Source: Sycon ciliatum (Eukaryota; Porifera; Calcarea; Leucosolenida; Sycettidae). Taken from it: a stretch of 64,000 bases of DNA. How positions within the stretch are numbered: the stretch's first letter is position 1; every line of letters begins with the position of its first letter. The translations under genes were made by a program, and so were the position numbers. A model generated the notes under the pieces. The model had not been told where the DNA came from and did no database searches. It saw nothing but the letters and a program-made list of their open reading frames with translations. Location of the stretch: positions 24,736,109 to 24,800,108 of the forward strand of contig NC_088655.1 in the NCBI RefSeq assembly GCF_964019385.1, in the 5' to 3' direction. Below are positions 45,357-56,447 of the stretch, one piece after another.

Positions 45357-45749
45357 GGGTGCGTTCTTAAATTCTCTACCTTCTAGGAGAAGAAGAAAAG
45401 AGAAGTCGAAGAAACTGGGATTCTTCAAGAACGGGTCTTGAAGAATTCGGAGATATTTTGCAGATGTCAAGCAAAATGAAGCGCCAAAGGGGCCGCGATC
45501 TTGAGTGCCACGAATATAGTATGCGCTGTGCGTATCCGAAAAGGGAAATGCGTACACTCATGATCAACACGTGGCTTTTAGCCTAGTTCGCATGCGCTGA
45601 TCCCAAACCGCGGGAATCTCCAAGTTTCAACCACCTCTGGAGCTTGGAGAGCTTTGGAGAGCCTCCTAAAATTCGGAGAGGATATAAGAACAGCTCTCGA
45701 ACTTTTCGGAGAGTCTCCAACTTTTCCGAGAGGATTTAAGAACGCACCC
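45357..45749. mobile_element. 393-bp Harbinger-like MITE
   Basis: Ends GGGTGCGTTCTTAAATTCTC and GATTTAAGAACGCACCC, flanked by TTA on both sides (45354-45356, 45750-45752). Interior repeats TCGGAGAG / CTCCAA. Non-coding. Confidence 0.8.
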
Positions 45750-45752
45750 TTA

Positions 45753-46598
45753 GGTTTCATGCTCTGAAGAGTGTAAAAACAAAAATCATGAATTATGACG
45801 TTCATGTATGAAATGAACCAGTAACCGTGTAACAATAAATTAGTACCCTTTTAACGATTAATGCGATTAATAGTATAAGTGAAGCGGACATTACAAAATG
45901 ATGAATGAGAATACATGTATCTAAAATGGTTGTTCCTAATCGATTTTCTTGAGACTATCATCAGGGAAAATCGTCTCACAATAGAGGCTATACGGAGAAA
46001 CAAACTACTTATAGGTTATCGGATAGTGGGAAGCATACAAGGTGAGGTGTGAAAAAAACTAAAGTGGGAGAGAAGACGAAAGAAATTAGAAGAAAAGATG
46101 TGAGAGTGTTCTGACGGTGTGAGCTACTACAAAAGGTGAGTGAAATGAAGGCGTGGAAGCAGGTGAATGTGATAGAGTGAGGAACTGTGAGGTGTAGGTG
46201 TATGCGAATGAATACGTGTGTGAATGCTGGGTGAAGAGTCTCAGTTTTCTTGGTCTGACGCAAGTATCGTTAGAAGGGTAGGTCAACTGCAATTACAATA
46301 ATAATAATTTGATAACCGCAATAAGACAAGCTGAATTGACATTTGTGTACTTTATTCATGCAATGTAAAACAGTGGAGACGATGTGCAATAACACGATGA
46401 AAGTAGGTGTAGAGAAAAAAATAAGGATTCAAAAAGTTTTCGTACAACACTCATCAGGAATCGTCGTTGTACTAAAGGACAATGAAACAAAATTGAACTA
46501 TTATAGAAGATCTAAGTTAGCGAAATAGCACTAAGAACAACAGCAGTGAAATTTACACGTGTGAATCTTAACAATGAAATCGAGAGCAATAACGAATG
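45753..46598. other. probable retroelement non-coding debris
   Basis: CATCAGGGAAAATCGTCTCA near 45959 and CGTACAACACTCATCAGGAA near 46441 resemble the untranslated segments beside the Penelope-like fragment at 53.7 kb (CGCACAACACTCCTCAGGAA). No coding part was seen. Confidence 0.5.
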
Positions 46599-46956
46599 TG
46601 CACTCATAATCATGTATAAACAATTAAAATGAAACAATTCCAGAACGTTTTCGTGTGACCATCATCAGTGGAACATCGTCACATAGTAAGAATCACTAAA
46701 ACAACCAGTTATATAGCTAGAGTAACATGAAAAGAAGCGGTACCATTCTCAGATACACTGCAAAGGTTCACACTACACGCGTTATGCATAACCGCTAGCT
46801 GTGCTGCATTCTCACGCTTCTTTTCATGTTACTCTAGCTATATAACTGGTTGTTTTAGTGATTCTTACTATGTGACGATGTTCCACTGATGATGGTCACA
46901 CGAAAACGTTCTGGAATTGTTTCATTTTAATTGTTTATACATGATTATGAGTGCAC
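46599..46956. mobile_element. inverted pair of Penelope-like terminal segments
   Basis: Arms 46599-46740 and 46814-46956 appear perfectly complementary over about 142 bp and contain CACTGATGATGGTCACACGA and AACGTTCTGGAATTG. They enclose a 73-bp unique spacer. This arrangement recalls the inverted, pLTR-like copies formed by Penelope-like elements. Confidence 0.6.
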
Positions 46957-47184
46957 AATTGATATTTTTCATTGCTATTTTACGACTGTTGTCTCCTCGT
47001 CGGTTATTTAAATAACGAATGTGTGCTAACAATAAACTTGCAAATGGAAAAATGAACAAACAAGAGAAAGAATGAAGGAAAGACAAAGTGATAACGCATA
47101 ACAGGAGTACATTTCATCTAGAACATTAACGGCCAAGCTTGGCCGCACCAAACAACACACGTTACTTGAACAATTTCAACCCAA
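46957..47184. other. unassigned
   Basis: AT-rich with no recognised feature; probably 3' flank of the next element. Confidence 0.35.
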
Positions 47185-47751
47185 TTATACTATCTTTCTG
47201 TATACACAAATTAGGCTTATACAGACCGATCTAGCTAGCAGATGATTGTACACTGAAGACTTGCTACCACGAAACCTACGCACAACACTAACATTCTCAC
47301 CAGCACTCTCACTATCACTCTCATCATCGCTCTCCGACTCACTGCTCCCTTCGCCGTCCGTTACATCCTCCATTTCCTCTTCGCTCTCTCTATCTCGTCC
47401 ATCCCGCCTGACCCGGTCCATTGAACTTGACTCGACCGTCACCCTGCCGTCATGTCCCTCCTTTCGCCCTTGTCCGTTGAGTGCGTAGCTTCTGTTGTAG
47501 TTGGCTGTTGATCGTCTTGGTCTTTCAATAATGGGCTTGGATGGTGGATTAATTGTGGTTGCTGTAGATTGCGTTGTTGGCGTTGGTGTGGGAGCTGCTG
47601 ATATGCAAGGTGGGTCTTTTTTAGTCGGCATTTGTAGTGTTAATGCCACTGTCGGTGTTGCTCGCGGCCTGTCACTGGCAAGCTCCACCGACGGCAGGAG
47701 CAGAGGCGGCGACACAAGCCCACCCGATGAGCCACCACGACGGCAGAGCAA
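47185..47751 (-). pseudogene. Penelope-like element, C-terminal fragment
   Basis: A 188-codon minus frame with a Ser/Asp/Glu-rich linker (EMEDVTDGEGSSESESDDES) followed by SKSSVYNHLLARS. In the fuller relative at 53964-54345 the equivalent SRKSSVYKHLASRP begins a GIY-YIG-nuclease-like tail. Here the middle of that tail is deleted and the frame resumes at VCISLICVYRK. It is non-functional. Confidence 0.5.
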
Positions 47752-47960
47752 GCACGGTCTGTGAGCCAGGATCCGCGGGTTGTGTAGGTAACGGTTGTGT
47801 GGTTAAAGGGGAAGTATACTCTAAAATCAAAATTTCACCAGTTGTAGTCTTCGGGGTGCTGAGTTGAATGGTCTTGGTCCGAGGACGCTGAGATGCTTCC
47901 TTCCTCTTTATTCCCAATCGAACCCGCGCATTTCCACCGAAACTGGGTGACTGCGGCCTA

Positions 47961-49066
47961 CTACAGTCTGTTTCAAAAAGATTAGCAATCAAGTTTGGGT
48001 CTTAAAAAGTATGAAGATAAGGGAAATTTGAACAAGAAAGTACATAAAATGGCTTGTTAGGACACGGCAAATTGTTCTGTGAAGGTTTCGGAACAATTGG
48101 ACCAACCGTTAAGGAGTTAGAATTTCGGCCAGGTTTCTGGCCTTTTCCCATTGTTTATAATTTGCCCTGGAAGCCAGTATCGATTTGTTATCAAAACCCA
48201 CGATTTATCCCTTCTTTTTGGCCTTGTTGTTATGAATGTTGTCTGCTGACCATGAAGTTGTGAGTTTAAATCCCAACAAATTTTCAAGTCAAACATTTTT
48301 TCTTCATTTTTTCATTGTTTTGGTGATCAGGCTGGTACAGGACAAAGAATGTGGCAGCGCCAAACGACTTGTTGTTGGAGCTTGCGTTTCTTGCCGAACT
48401 GACTGACACTTGACTGGCTCACGCCATGTGAAGTTGTAAACACACACAACACTGAAACCGTGTGTGTGAACACGGAAGTCATTGCACTGTAGCTACGTGT
48501 TGTTGAATACCCCGGCACATCGATCGATCCATTTCTGTTTGACAATTATTTTAGTATTTGAAGATCGCCAATTTATTTGAATTTAGGAGTCAACGCCGTC
48601 TTCTATCAGCTTTCACAGGCGTCTGCTTTTCTCAAAATGTCGACGAAATCACATGGTTAGCTTTGCCACATCAAGGCCTTGGGAATGAGTCTGTGTCGAT
48701 GCCGTTTTCGTCACATCGTGAGAGTAAATTGCATCCGCGGCAGCTCAAAGAATCTATTCGGTCACAAAACGAATTGGGACGCATCCCGCTCATCAAAATT
48801 TACCACACTTTCGACATGTCCTCGACCAGCTCCTCTCTGACTCCATATCGATACGAGGAAGAACTCGTTTGTTCTAAACCAGACGAAAATGCATGTACGA
48901 GTACGAGTACCGACGTCAGTGAGTTGTCATTTTCATGCTTTCGCGCGGAATATTTCTTCGAGTTCACAGTGAGTTTTTCCAGGCAGCGCTCGAGCGCTCA
49001 TACGGTAAGACGGCAAACTCCCCGGGCGATCGCCAGGATTGCTAATCTTTTTGAAACTGACTATAG
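47961..49066. mobile_element. 1.1-kb TIR element
   Basis: Ends CTACAGTCTGTTTCAAAAAG and near-complement ending TGACTATAG, then ATTAGCAAT. A 170-codon frame (48558-49070, +) lies inside but no domain is recognisable. No matching target duplication was found. Confidence 0.6.
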
Positions 49067-49153
49067 ATAGGGATTTGTATGGAAAAAGTCACTAAAAACG
49101 CCGTTTCGTTCTTATAAAAGCACGGATGACCGCGACTGGTCCATATGTTGTAG

Positions 49154-49936
49154 CAAGAGTCCATAACCCCCCAGAGTGTGCAACTCGTGATCCTTCTCAG
49201 CACGAAATGGGGAGTTTGGCCCGGACCTACTTCGCCCGTTTGCCCAATTTGGGGTCTTTCTTTACGAATCCAAGGCCAGGTATTGTACGTAACACGCCTG
49301 GAAAGGCTCAAGTTCCGGTACACAAAGAATTAGAGTTGTCGAACAGTTTTCTCTTTTGAGGGTCTCTCCGATAAGAGAAGAACAATGGCCACTGTTGAGC
49401 CTAAAGCAAAGCGCTCCCCATTGTCGCCGGAGTGCAGTGTCTCTGTGGACGATATTCGTCAGTTTTTGCTCGATCTGGGCTCCTCATTTTCTTCTCTCGA
49501 TTGTCGAGTGTTGGAAACTGTTAATTCTTCCAGCACCTGGCTAGAGATTTATTGCTCGAAGTCTGTAAATCTATATCCATGCCTATCCATGCCTATTCTT
49601 GCTATCCCGGAGTCACGAACTCTCCCAATACAAGCTTTTCAGACAACGAGCAGAGAAACTCTCTTCAAATAAAAAAATTCTGTGACTGTGAAATCAAAGC
49701 CGTTCTGCGCTGCTGACATTGCATAGCCCGTGGAGCAAACGTTTTACGTGACACTTCCGTGGCTTGCTTCAAAGCAACCTTCAACTAAATTACTTGGAAC
49801 ACCCGCCGGATGTACCAGATATGCACATGGCCCCATCCGCCCATGCTTGCCCGGGGACCGGATGACGCAATGTTTGGATTTCGTTGCGCCAGACCCCAAC
49901 CTGGAGTTGCACACTCTGGGGGGTTATGGACTCTTG
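49154..49936. mobile_element. CAAGAG-family element, 783 bp, 7-bp duplication
   Basis: Ends CAAGAGTCCATAACCCCCCA and complement, followed by CAGAGTGTGCAACT. GTTGTAG flanks both sides exactly (49147-49153, 49937-49943). Frames at 49356-49544 and 49385-49672 (+) are short and unrecognised. It is the longest family member here and still seems non-autonomous. Confidence 0.85.
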
Positions 49937-49943
49937 GTTGTAG

Positions 49944-50809
49944 TCTTGTGGCCACTGAGTCGACTGGTTTTAGTCCGAAAAGGCTGCGATGCAGCGTTCG
50001 GCCCTTATTCCCAATCGAACACGGTTGATTGAGCGGTCACGATAGTTTAAACAAGTCACTATGGACTCAACATGGACCCCGCGACTATGAGATGCAGGTT
50101 CTCGTGTGCATCGTACTAGTACGATGCTCGCGCTAAATAGGTTGTGTAGTGTGTGTTCTCTCTGTTGTTGACCTACCATCTTATTTAATATCCATAATTA
50201 TGATCAATGGCCACACCTCTGCCTGCTGGATGCTAGCCCGGTGCTAGCCTATCTCCGGCCTTCGGCCGAGTGCTGATAGATATTAATAACAGAATAACAG
50301 AAAAGGCGTAATTTGTATTTTATTATATTTAAGGATTTCCCAAAGGCTTTGAGCCTGTCGCGGAGATCTCCTGCAAGAAGACTGAAATGACAACTTTATG
50401 TAGAGGGAGCAGTTAATCGAGGATAGGCTAAGGAAATAGATCGAGGCATAAAATCTGGTAATTAAGGAGTTGGTATACAGTCAGTGTAATGAATATATCG
50501 GCAAACATGCTGATAGAGAGAATGCCTGAATTCGAGGAGGCTGGTTATAGAGGTAAGAGAAGGCGGTAGGCAATTCCATAGCATTGCAGCTTTGTTGGAA
50601 AAGAGGGGAGAAAAACGCACACCGTGATAATATTGATGTTAAGTTGGTTTGGTCTTCTTGGACTTGAAGACAGTGAAAGGTGAAAATGTTGGAGGTGTTC
50701 TGGAGATATATGGATAAGTTTAAATAGAGTAACAAGAGCTGATACTTGTCTGCGAAAGTGCAAGGACTCTAAGTCACAAAGGGCATTTAACTGGGGTTTC
50801 GTTTCGCAT
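49944..50809. other. unassigned intron 2 sequence
   Basis: TTATTCCCAATCGAAC at about 50006 also occurs at 47908. CGGCCTTCGGCCG hairpin at 50252. Nothing else was recognised. Confidence 0.4.
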
Positions 50810-51160
50810 CTATCTACATTGACTTTTTTTACGTAGCAAATATTTCCTAGTTATTCTGGATTGTAAAATATTTAAACGCTCCAGCTCAGCTTTGGTGATG
50901 GCATAGGACCAGGCCGAGGTGGCGTGTTCCAGGGTGGGTCTGACTAAACCTTTATATAGAAGTAGAAAGGCTGTGGGGGCGAGATGCCGTCCCATGAAGC
51001 ATAGCAGATTAACACGACGTTGGAAGGTTTTCAGGATGGTCTGAAGGTGGACGGTGTTGGACTGGTCGGGTGTTAAATACACTCCAAGATGCTTCGCAGC
51101 TTCAACGATGGTGATAGGTTGGGAAGAGAGCTGGATAGGGTGGTCGTTACTGTAGTTACG
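50810..51160 (-). pseudogene. LINE reverse-transcriptase C-terminal fragment
   Basis: The minus frame reads EAAKHLGVYLTPD, then FMGRHLAPTAFLLLYKGLVRP and LEHATSAW, the thumb-side motifs of LINE reverse transcriptases (LGV-L and LVRP-LEHA). About 120 residues remain, with no catalytic region. The segment 50945-51085 recurs at 63858-64000 in the same orientation. Confidence 0.75.
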
Positions 51161-51299
51161 GATCTGAGTTGTTTAGACTGGTGAGAACTCTCCACCGCCG
51201 TTGCTGGCCCATAGTTGGCAGGTAATGAAAACAGATGGCGAAAGAGGCAGCTTGCTAAGCTGGCCAGGCTGTGCCAAGATTATGGTTGACTCGGCGAAT

Positions 51300-52325
51300 G
51301 GAGTCGGCAACGATTGCCAAATGAGGGGGTAAAGGACAAGCTAGCCACTAGACACGAGATCCTGAAAAGGGGACTTAATGTCGTACTGGAAGAGGTTAAG
51401 CAGCAAATTCATGCTACATCCGCTGGGATCAAGCGCTCCGATGAGCGATCCCGGCAGTTTCGACAGAATGGAACCTTTGAGACAGACCAGAGACAAATCT
51501 ACTGTGAACTTCAAGGGGACAACACTACAACCGCCAAACCATCAGACGGTACCTCACTTGACTCACAAAATGCTGTAGCCTTCTAGCAAGGCATAAGGTC
51601 CTCACCCGTGACCTATGATCAACAAGCAGAGTGGGTGACCACTGTGGAAAGTGACCTCCGAGAAGTTTAACCCTTTCACTACCCATTATTTTCGCAATTG
51701 AGTCAATTCACAGTCTACAAAAATACTTCGCCATGCGCCAGATATGCACCAAGGAGTGAAAGCGATAGTTGCAGTCGATAGCCAAGGTCTTTCTCAAGAC
51801 ATAAACCCCTCATCTGTAATAATCCGACAATGTTTGAGCGTGAGACGAAATATTTAGTGATTGCCTATTGCATCGATCCACATGGATCGATATTTGAATG
51901 GCTGGTAGTGAGAGGGTTAAGGACAAGATGAGGTGTGCATTTTCATCATGCATGTGCAAGAGTTTTAGCCGGCATGCCGTACTGGAAGGTACCAGGCCCA
52001 GATGGTGTTCAGTGGTACCGGGTGAAGAAGTTTACCTCTTTGCATACTGCAATGGCCCGAATGCTTAACGCATGCCTGCAGGATGCCGAAGTGCCAGCTT
52101 GGATGAATCATGGTCGCACAGTTCTGATCATGAAAGACCCTGGCAAGAGCGTTTTAACCAATTACGGACCAATTACCTGCCTTCCAGTCATGTGGAAATT
52201 ATCCTGCAGCATTCTGAGCAAAAAGATCACAGCCCATCTTCGGGCGTCATCTCTGCTTCCTGATGAGCAGAAAGGTTGCAAGCGTGGAACTTATAACACT
52301 AAAGATCAACGTGAAGGAGGACAGT
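51300..52325 (+). pseudogene. LINE reverse-transcriptase N-terminal fragment, interrupted
   Basis: 51314-51586 encodes a helical pre-RT segment (EVKQQIHATSAGIKRSDERS, RQFRQNGTF). After a MITE insertion, 51935-52327 encodes MPYWKVPGPDGVQ, then GRTVLIMKDP, GPITCLPVMWK and LLPDEQKGCKRGTYNTKDQ: fingers-to-palm RT motifs. Stops and the insertion inactivate it, and the YxDD part is missing. Confidence 0.75.
51671..51916. mobile_element. piggyBac-like MITE (TTAA flanks)
   Basis: Inverted ends CCCTTTCACTACC and GGTAGTGAGAGGG, flanked by TTAA on both sides (51667-51670, 51917-51920). The CCC start and TTAA target fit piggyBac. 246 bp, non-coding, inside the LINE fragment. Confidence 0.8.
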
Positions 52326-53036
52326 AAGCATCGCAGAACCAATTTGGTTGGACAGCTTGTAGAAGTTTTTATTCAATGTTTTTTGGGGATTCACTTTGCC
52401 TACAATGGATCATAGTTTGCGGCGATGTCACGTGTCAAGCCTGTTGCCAAGTGCTGCTGTCAAGGTCCACAGACCACAGGGTGCATAATAGAACCGTAAG
52501 GATAAGTGTGTAGAAGAGGTTGGTGCGACTTTGGCGATAATTGGGGAATTGTGTGTTGCTCCCTAAGTGGGAGCGTGCGCGATTCCTGCCGACTTGAATT
52601 CTCACTTTACTGACTCACGACTGTCATCCAGAGCACAATAGAAGTCCATCGAAACTTCCACTCGGAAAACCTGAAAGAAAACACCACTCCCAGCTAAGGG
52701 GCCGTCCAAGGTTACCAATAATATATTTAAAACGAAATGTTTTAATTTGTGGGTGGGTGGGTTTGATGGAGTTTCGTTTTGAAAATAATCATCGAATGCT
52801 GATGGAGAATGCCCAGTTACTTCTGGGTGTCGAAAATTGACATCAATATTTTATTGGAATTCGTTTTACCTGCAGAAAAGGTGGGTGATTGGAGGCTGAA
52901 AAATATAGTGTTGAAACGATCTCACCGGATACTTGTTAGCTCGCTCGCCAGAAACTCGGCTCGTTTGTGCGGCCAGCTCGTTTGCACTAACGAACACCGT
53001 ACACCGTACTCCGTACACATGGCAGTACATGTCGAC
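52326..53036. other. unassigned with a Harbinger-like half element
   Basis: TAA + GGGGCCGTCC at 52695-52707 starts a left half-element (to about 52800, with AACGAAATG and GGGTGGGTGGG) of the family seen at 42742. No right end was found. Confidence 0.5.
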
Positions 53037-53068
53037 CGGGGAGTCGTAAAATATTTTACGACTCCCTG
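53037..53068. mobile_element. 32-bp micro-palindrome, CGGGGAGTCG type
   Basis: GGGAGTCGTAAAATAT and its complement meet without spacer. GTCGAC lies to the left and GTCGAT to the right, a possible 6-bp duplication with one mismatch. Same core as 39387-39421. Confidence 0.5.
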
Positions 53069-53398
53069 GTCGATTGAGAGTCCAGTCCCGCGCAAAGTGA
53101 AAATCACTCGCAGTTACAGGTGACTGTATGCCTCCACGACACTTGAGTTGTTTCAGTTGTCGTTGCAGCTTTGGTGGACTCTACTGATGTCTTGTTCCGC
53201 ATCTGCTGACCTGTCGCAGGATATGCTTCGGTCACCTCTCCATTCGAGTGAAAGTTACGCTCAGTCGTTTGGAAGTTTTCTCCCGCGATGCAGCGAAGAC
53301 CAGGGCTACTTGCAATCTTTGCAAAACGGTCTATTCTTACAAAGGCTAATGGACGACGGCGCTGAAAAGACATCTCGACACCAAACAGTAGCTCTTTG
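53069..53398. other. unassigned sequence
   Basis: No gene recognised; probably flank of the LINE below. Confidence 0.35.
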
Positions 53399-54720
53399 AC
53401 ACAGAGGCCGCACACAGAAAATCCCATCAGCCGTTGAGCGACCTGGTCTGAAACCAGCTTGTGACTCGTCTACAAATTGCTGAATATTGGTGTTAATTCT
53501 CTTTGTGATTATGGTTGTAAGAATGTAAGGACTTATTATTATTATTATTATTATTTTAGAATTGCGATCAACAGAACGAGCTGAACCGACATTTTCACAA
53601 AGGCTTTTATTGTATTCAAAAAAAGAGTGTATACGAAGGCAGTGAAGAACATGGAAGAAAGAAAAAATGTGATATGGAAGAAATGATGAACAAAAAATTG
53701 TACTTCGAACTAGTTTTCGCACAACACTCCTCAGGAAGCTACGTTGTACTAATGAAAAACAATCCAGAAAGATACTAATAAAGAGAAATGGAGTGAGAAG
53801 AAACAACACCTATGAAAATGATAATCCTAGCACTAAGGTAATAACAGGAAAAACTGCGAAAGCTGCGAAAGCACTTAACGAACTTGTAAGGACTACTAGT
53901 ATACTGTGACACAAGATCTGACACCATGGCCAACCAGAGCCAAACAGACAGAACAAGTTGCTACTAAAACAATTTCAAACGAATAATGTTGTCCTTCTGG
54001 ACACACAGATTAGGCTTATGAATACGTTGACAAACGGCTTCTAACACACTCAACTGCAACTTATAACCATGACGAGCACGGCACAAAATAGAAAAAGAAG
54101 AATCAGAATAAACCTTACAGCAATCAGGACGAGATGCAAGATGCTTATACACTGATGACTTCCTACTAGAAAACACACGCTCGCACCCACTCTTACTCAC
54201 ACGATCATTCTCGCTCTCACACTCACCGGAATCACTGGACTCACTGGCCGAATCCTCCTCAACGACTTCCTGCCTCGGAGCAATCAGGTCCCGTCTCCTC
54301 CCATCCCTCGTCTCACGTTCCTGTTGTGTATTCCGTTGGCTCGGTACTTCCGTACTGAAATAATAACTCCTTAATGTCTGTGCATGCTTTAAGGACTTTC
54401 CAAACCACTGACGATAGCATTACTGGTCTGTTACTCTTCAGGGCTCCTTTCGGTTTGCCATTTTGTATATTGGCACAATAATTCCAGTAGTCATGTCTGC
54501 TGGGCAGTGCTGTATTTGGCAAATTAGATTGAAAAATGAGGACACCCAACCAGCTAGAATGTCAGAACCTGCATGCAACATCTCACTGCAATTGCCATCC
54601 TGACCGACTGCTCCACCTACGTTTTGCTTCTGTATCGCTGCACAAACGTCTTCTGTTGAGAAAGGCTCGTCATCCCTGACACTAGTCGCCGGCTGATGAA
54701 CCGGTTTACACGACATGCTG
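53399..54720 (-). pseudogene. LINE reverse-transcriptase fragment split by an insertion
   Basis: The upstream half (54438-54716) reads EPFSTEDVCAAIQ, EMLHAGSDIL, HCPADMTTGIIVPIYK; after a frameshift, NRPVMLSSVVWKVLK. The downstream half (about 53430-53535) reads QQFVDESQAGFRPGRSTADG. These are adjacent RT motifs in LINEs, now separated by a Penelope-like fragment. Inactive. Confidence 0.75.
53560..54345 (-). pseudogene. Penelope-like element, C-terminal GIY-YIG-like fragment
   Basis: The minus frame (53964-54200) reads SRKSSVYKHLASRPDC, FSILCRARHG, LSVLEAVCQRIHKPNLCVQK, the spacing seen at the end of Penelope-like proteins with a GIY-YIG nuclease. An acidic Ser-rich linker precedes it. The following non-coding part carries CGCACAACACTCCTCAGGAA on the plus strand. 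5'-truncated and inserted into the LINE. Confidence 0.55.
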
Positions 54721-54742
54721 GTACTGTAGAAAGTTGATGAAA

Positions 54743-54991
54743 AATAGTCACTAAATAGTCACTAAATAGTCACTAAATAGTCACTAATTAATAGTCACTA
54801 AATAGTCACTAAATAGTCACTAAATAGTCACTAAATAGTCACTAAATAGTCACTAAATAGTCACTAAATAGTCACTAAATAGTCACTAAATAGTCACTAA
54901 AATGAATAGTCACTAAATAGTCACTAAATAGTCACTAAATAGTCACTAAATAGTCACTAAATAGTCACTAAATAGTCACTAAATAGTCACT
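54743..54991. repeat. 11-bp tandem repeat (AAATAGTCACT)n
   Basis: About 22 near-perfect units; two are altered (ATTAATAG at 54785, AAAATGAATAG at 54898). Adjacent units without spacers, so a minisatellite. Confidence 0.95.
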
Positions 54992-55226
54992 CCAACCAAT
55001 GTCTGGGATGATCCCTCCATCCATGCTCCCGGCGAGCTGTTGACACCGTGACAAGTATTGGCCTTCAAGTCAGCCTCCATAGTGGCTGTGGAGGCTCAGG
55101 CTTTGAGCTGCCTGGCGGTGCGGACTTATCCATGATAGGCATACCCGACCCAACATAACCAGAAGAAACATGAAATACTAGAAACACTCATCAAGCCTCT
55201 TTTTGCCCTTTGATCTCTGTTGTTAG
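54992..55226. other. intron 2 end
   Basis: No repeat recognised. The pyrimidine-rich TTGATCTCTGTTGTTAG acceptor ends at 55226. Confidence 0.5.
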
Positions 55227-55403
55227 TTTGTCTACGGCCTACGGATCCAGGCACTCGTGGGTCTTACGGCAACGGTGTATTCTCCCAACAAGAAGGTCTG
55301 AATACGCTGACTTTGACATGTAATCAGGGATATGAGGTTGTCGGTAACCCCAAGGTGACTTGCTTAAAAGCTCCTCGCTCTATTACCTCACTAGCCGGAT
55401 GCA
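55227..55403 (+). CDS. CTLD-sushi protein, exon 3 (sushi/CCP domain 1)
   Basis: Phase 1 at both ends (GGATGCA|GTAAGC donor). It encodes one sushi domain of about 58 residues: ICLRPTDPG, LTLTCNQGYEVVG, KVTCLKAP and LAGC give the four cysteines in C-P, C-x2-GY, C and C order. The usual Trp between Cys3 and Cys4 is absent. Joined to exon 2, the boundary reads ACFDNR-I-CLRP. Such modules mediate protein contacts in secreted and cell-surface proteins. Confidence 0.8.
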
Positions 55404-55795
55404 GTAAGCTTTCTTGTGTGGTTTTCAGATTGCAAAATCAGTGTTACAACAGTATCCCGTGAGCTTGTTCCCAGCAACTGACTGATTTGGGTGCATGTGT
55501 GTTAATTTCATTGTTTGTGAAAAATACGAAATACAATCGGACGTGCTTCAAATAGACCGCATCTCCATTCCATTTGTAACCATGCGCCTTGGTGTGGATA
55601 GAGCTAAATCATATTCACTGATGAGACCTTAGTGGTCGAAACAGCGTTGAAAATCGGCTTTCGGTATGAACGTCCATTCAAACACGACTTTGCCCTGAGG
55701 AGTGTGTAATTGGTTTCAACGGTACTTAGTCTGCCCAGTTACAATTGGCGCTTATCTTCACACTTGCCTCAGGAAGGAAATATCAATATTTGAAG
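55404..55795. other. intron 3 start
   Basis: TGATGAGACCTTAGTGGTCG followed by AAACAGCGTTG near 55619 is a motif type common in ends of invertebrate retroelements. Otherwise unassigned. Confidence 0.45.
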
Positions 55796-55798
55796 TAA

Positions 55799-56180
55799 GG
55801 CTGCAACCACACTAGGTACAAAATCACGTACAAACGGCATTACAGTAGAAATCGTCATGCCGACGCGTGCGAAATGCAAAATGCGCTTTGTAGGTTTTCA
55901 GCAACTGGCGCACCCCTGTAGAAAGCCACGTTTGTCGTTTTCATCGTTTTCGCGCTCCATCTCCTGTGTGCAACTTTGTTTTTGTACCTGGTCGTCGTAC
56001 ATAGCATCAGCATTGGTTTTGAATTTCCCGGTCTTTTCCAGCGCAAGGCACACGCTTTGGTACGACAACGTCACGTGCTGGTTGCGTGAAAACGTCATCT
56101 ATGCAGACCGAAGAGTGTAGTGTGGTTGCGTACCGACTTGTACTGAGATATGCATGAAAGTTTGTACTGTGGTTGCGGCC
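55799..56180. mobile_element. 382-bp Harbinger-like MITE
   Basis: Ends GGCTGCAACCACACTAGGTAC and GTACTGTGGTTGCGGCC (one or two mismatches), flanked by TAA on both sides (55796-55798, 56181-56183). Non-coding. Confidence 0.8.
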
Positions 56181-56183
56181 TAA

Positions 56184-56447
56184 GCCAAGATCACAAAGCA
56201 TTATATACTATTTACATGATTATTTACATGTCAGTAAACAACTCAGTCGAAAATTCAATCAAGTTACACATCCTCCTCGCTACTATCGTCGCTGGAAGAA
56301 GAGCTCAAAACGTTCGATTCGGACAGCTGCTGCACGTTTCATGGCTTGTTCCACTTCTCCTCGTCTCGAATCACGCTCAAAGGCAGTGCGTGTCTGTCAC
56401 TTTGCCGATCAGAAGCTGAGTGAGACTGCCCGCATGTTGGCTGTAGG
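56184..56447. other. unassigned
   Basis: No feature recognised. Confidence 0.4.
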
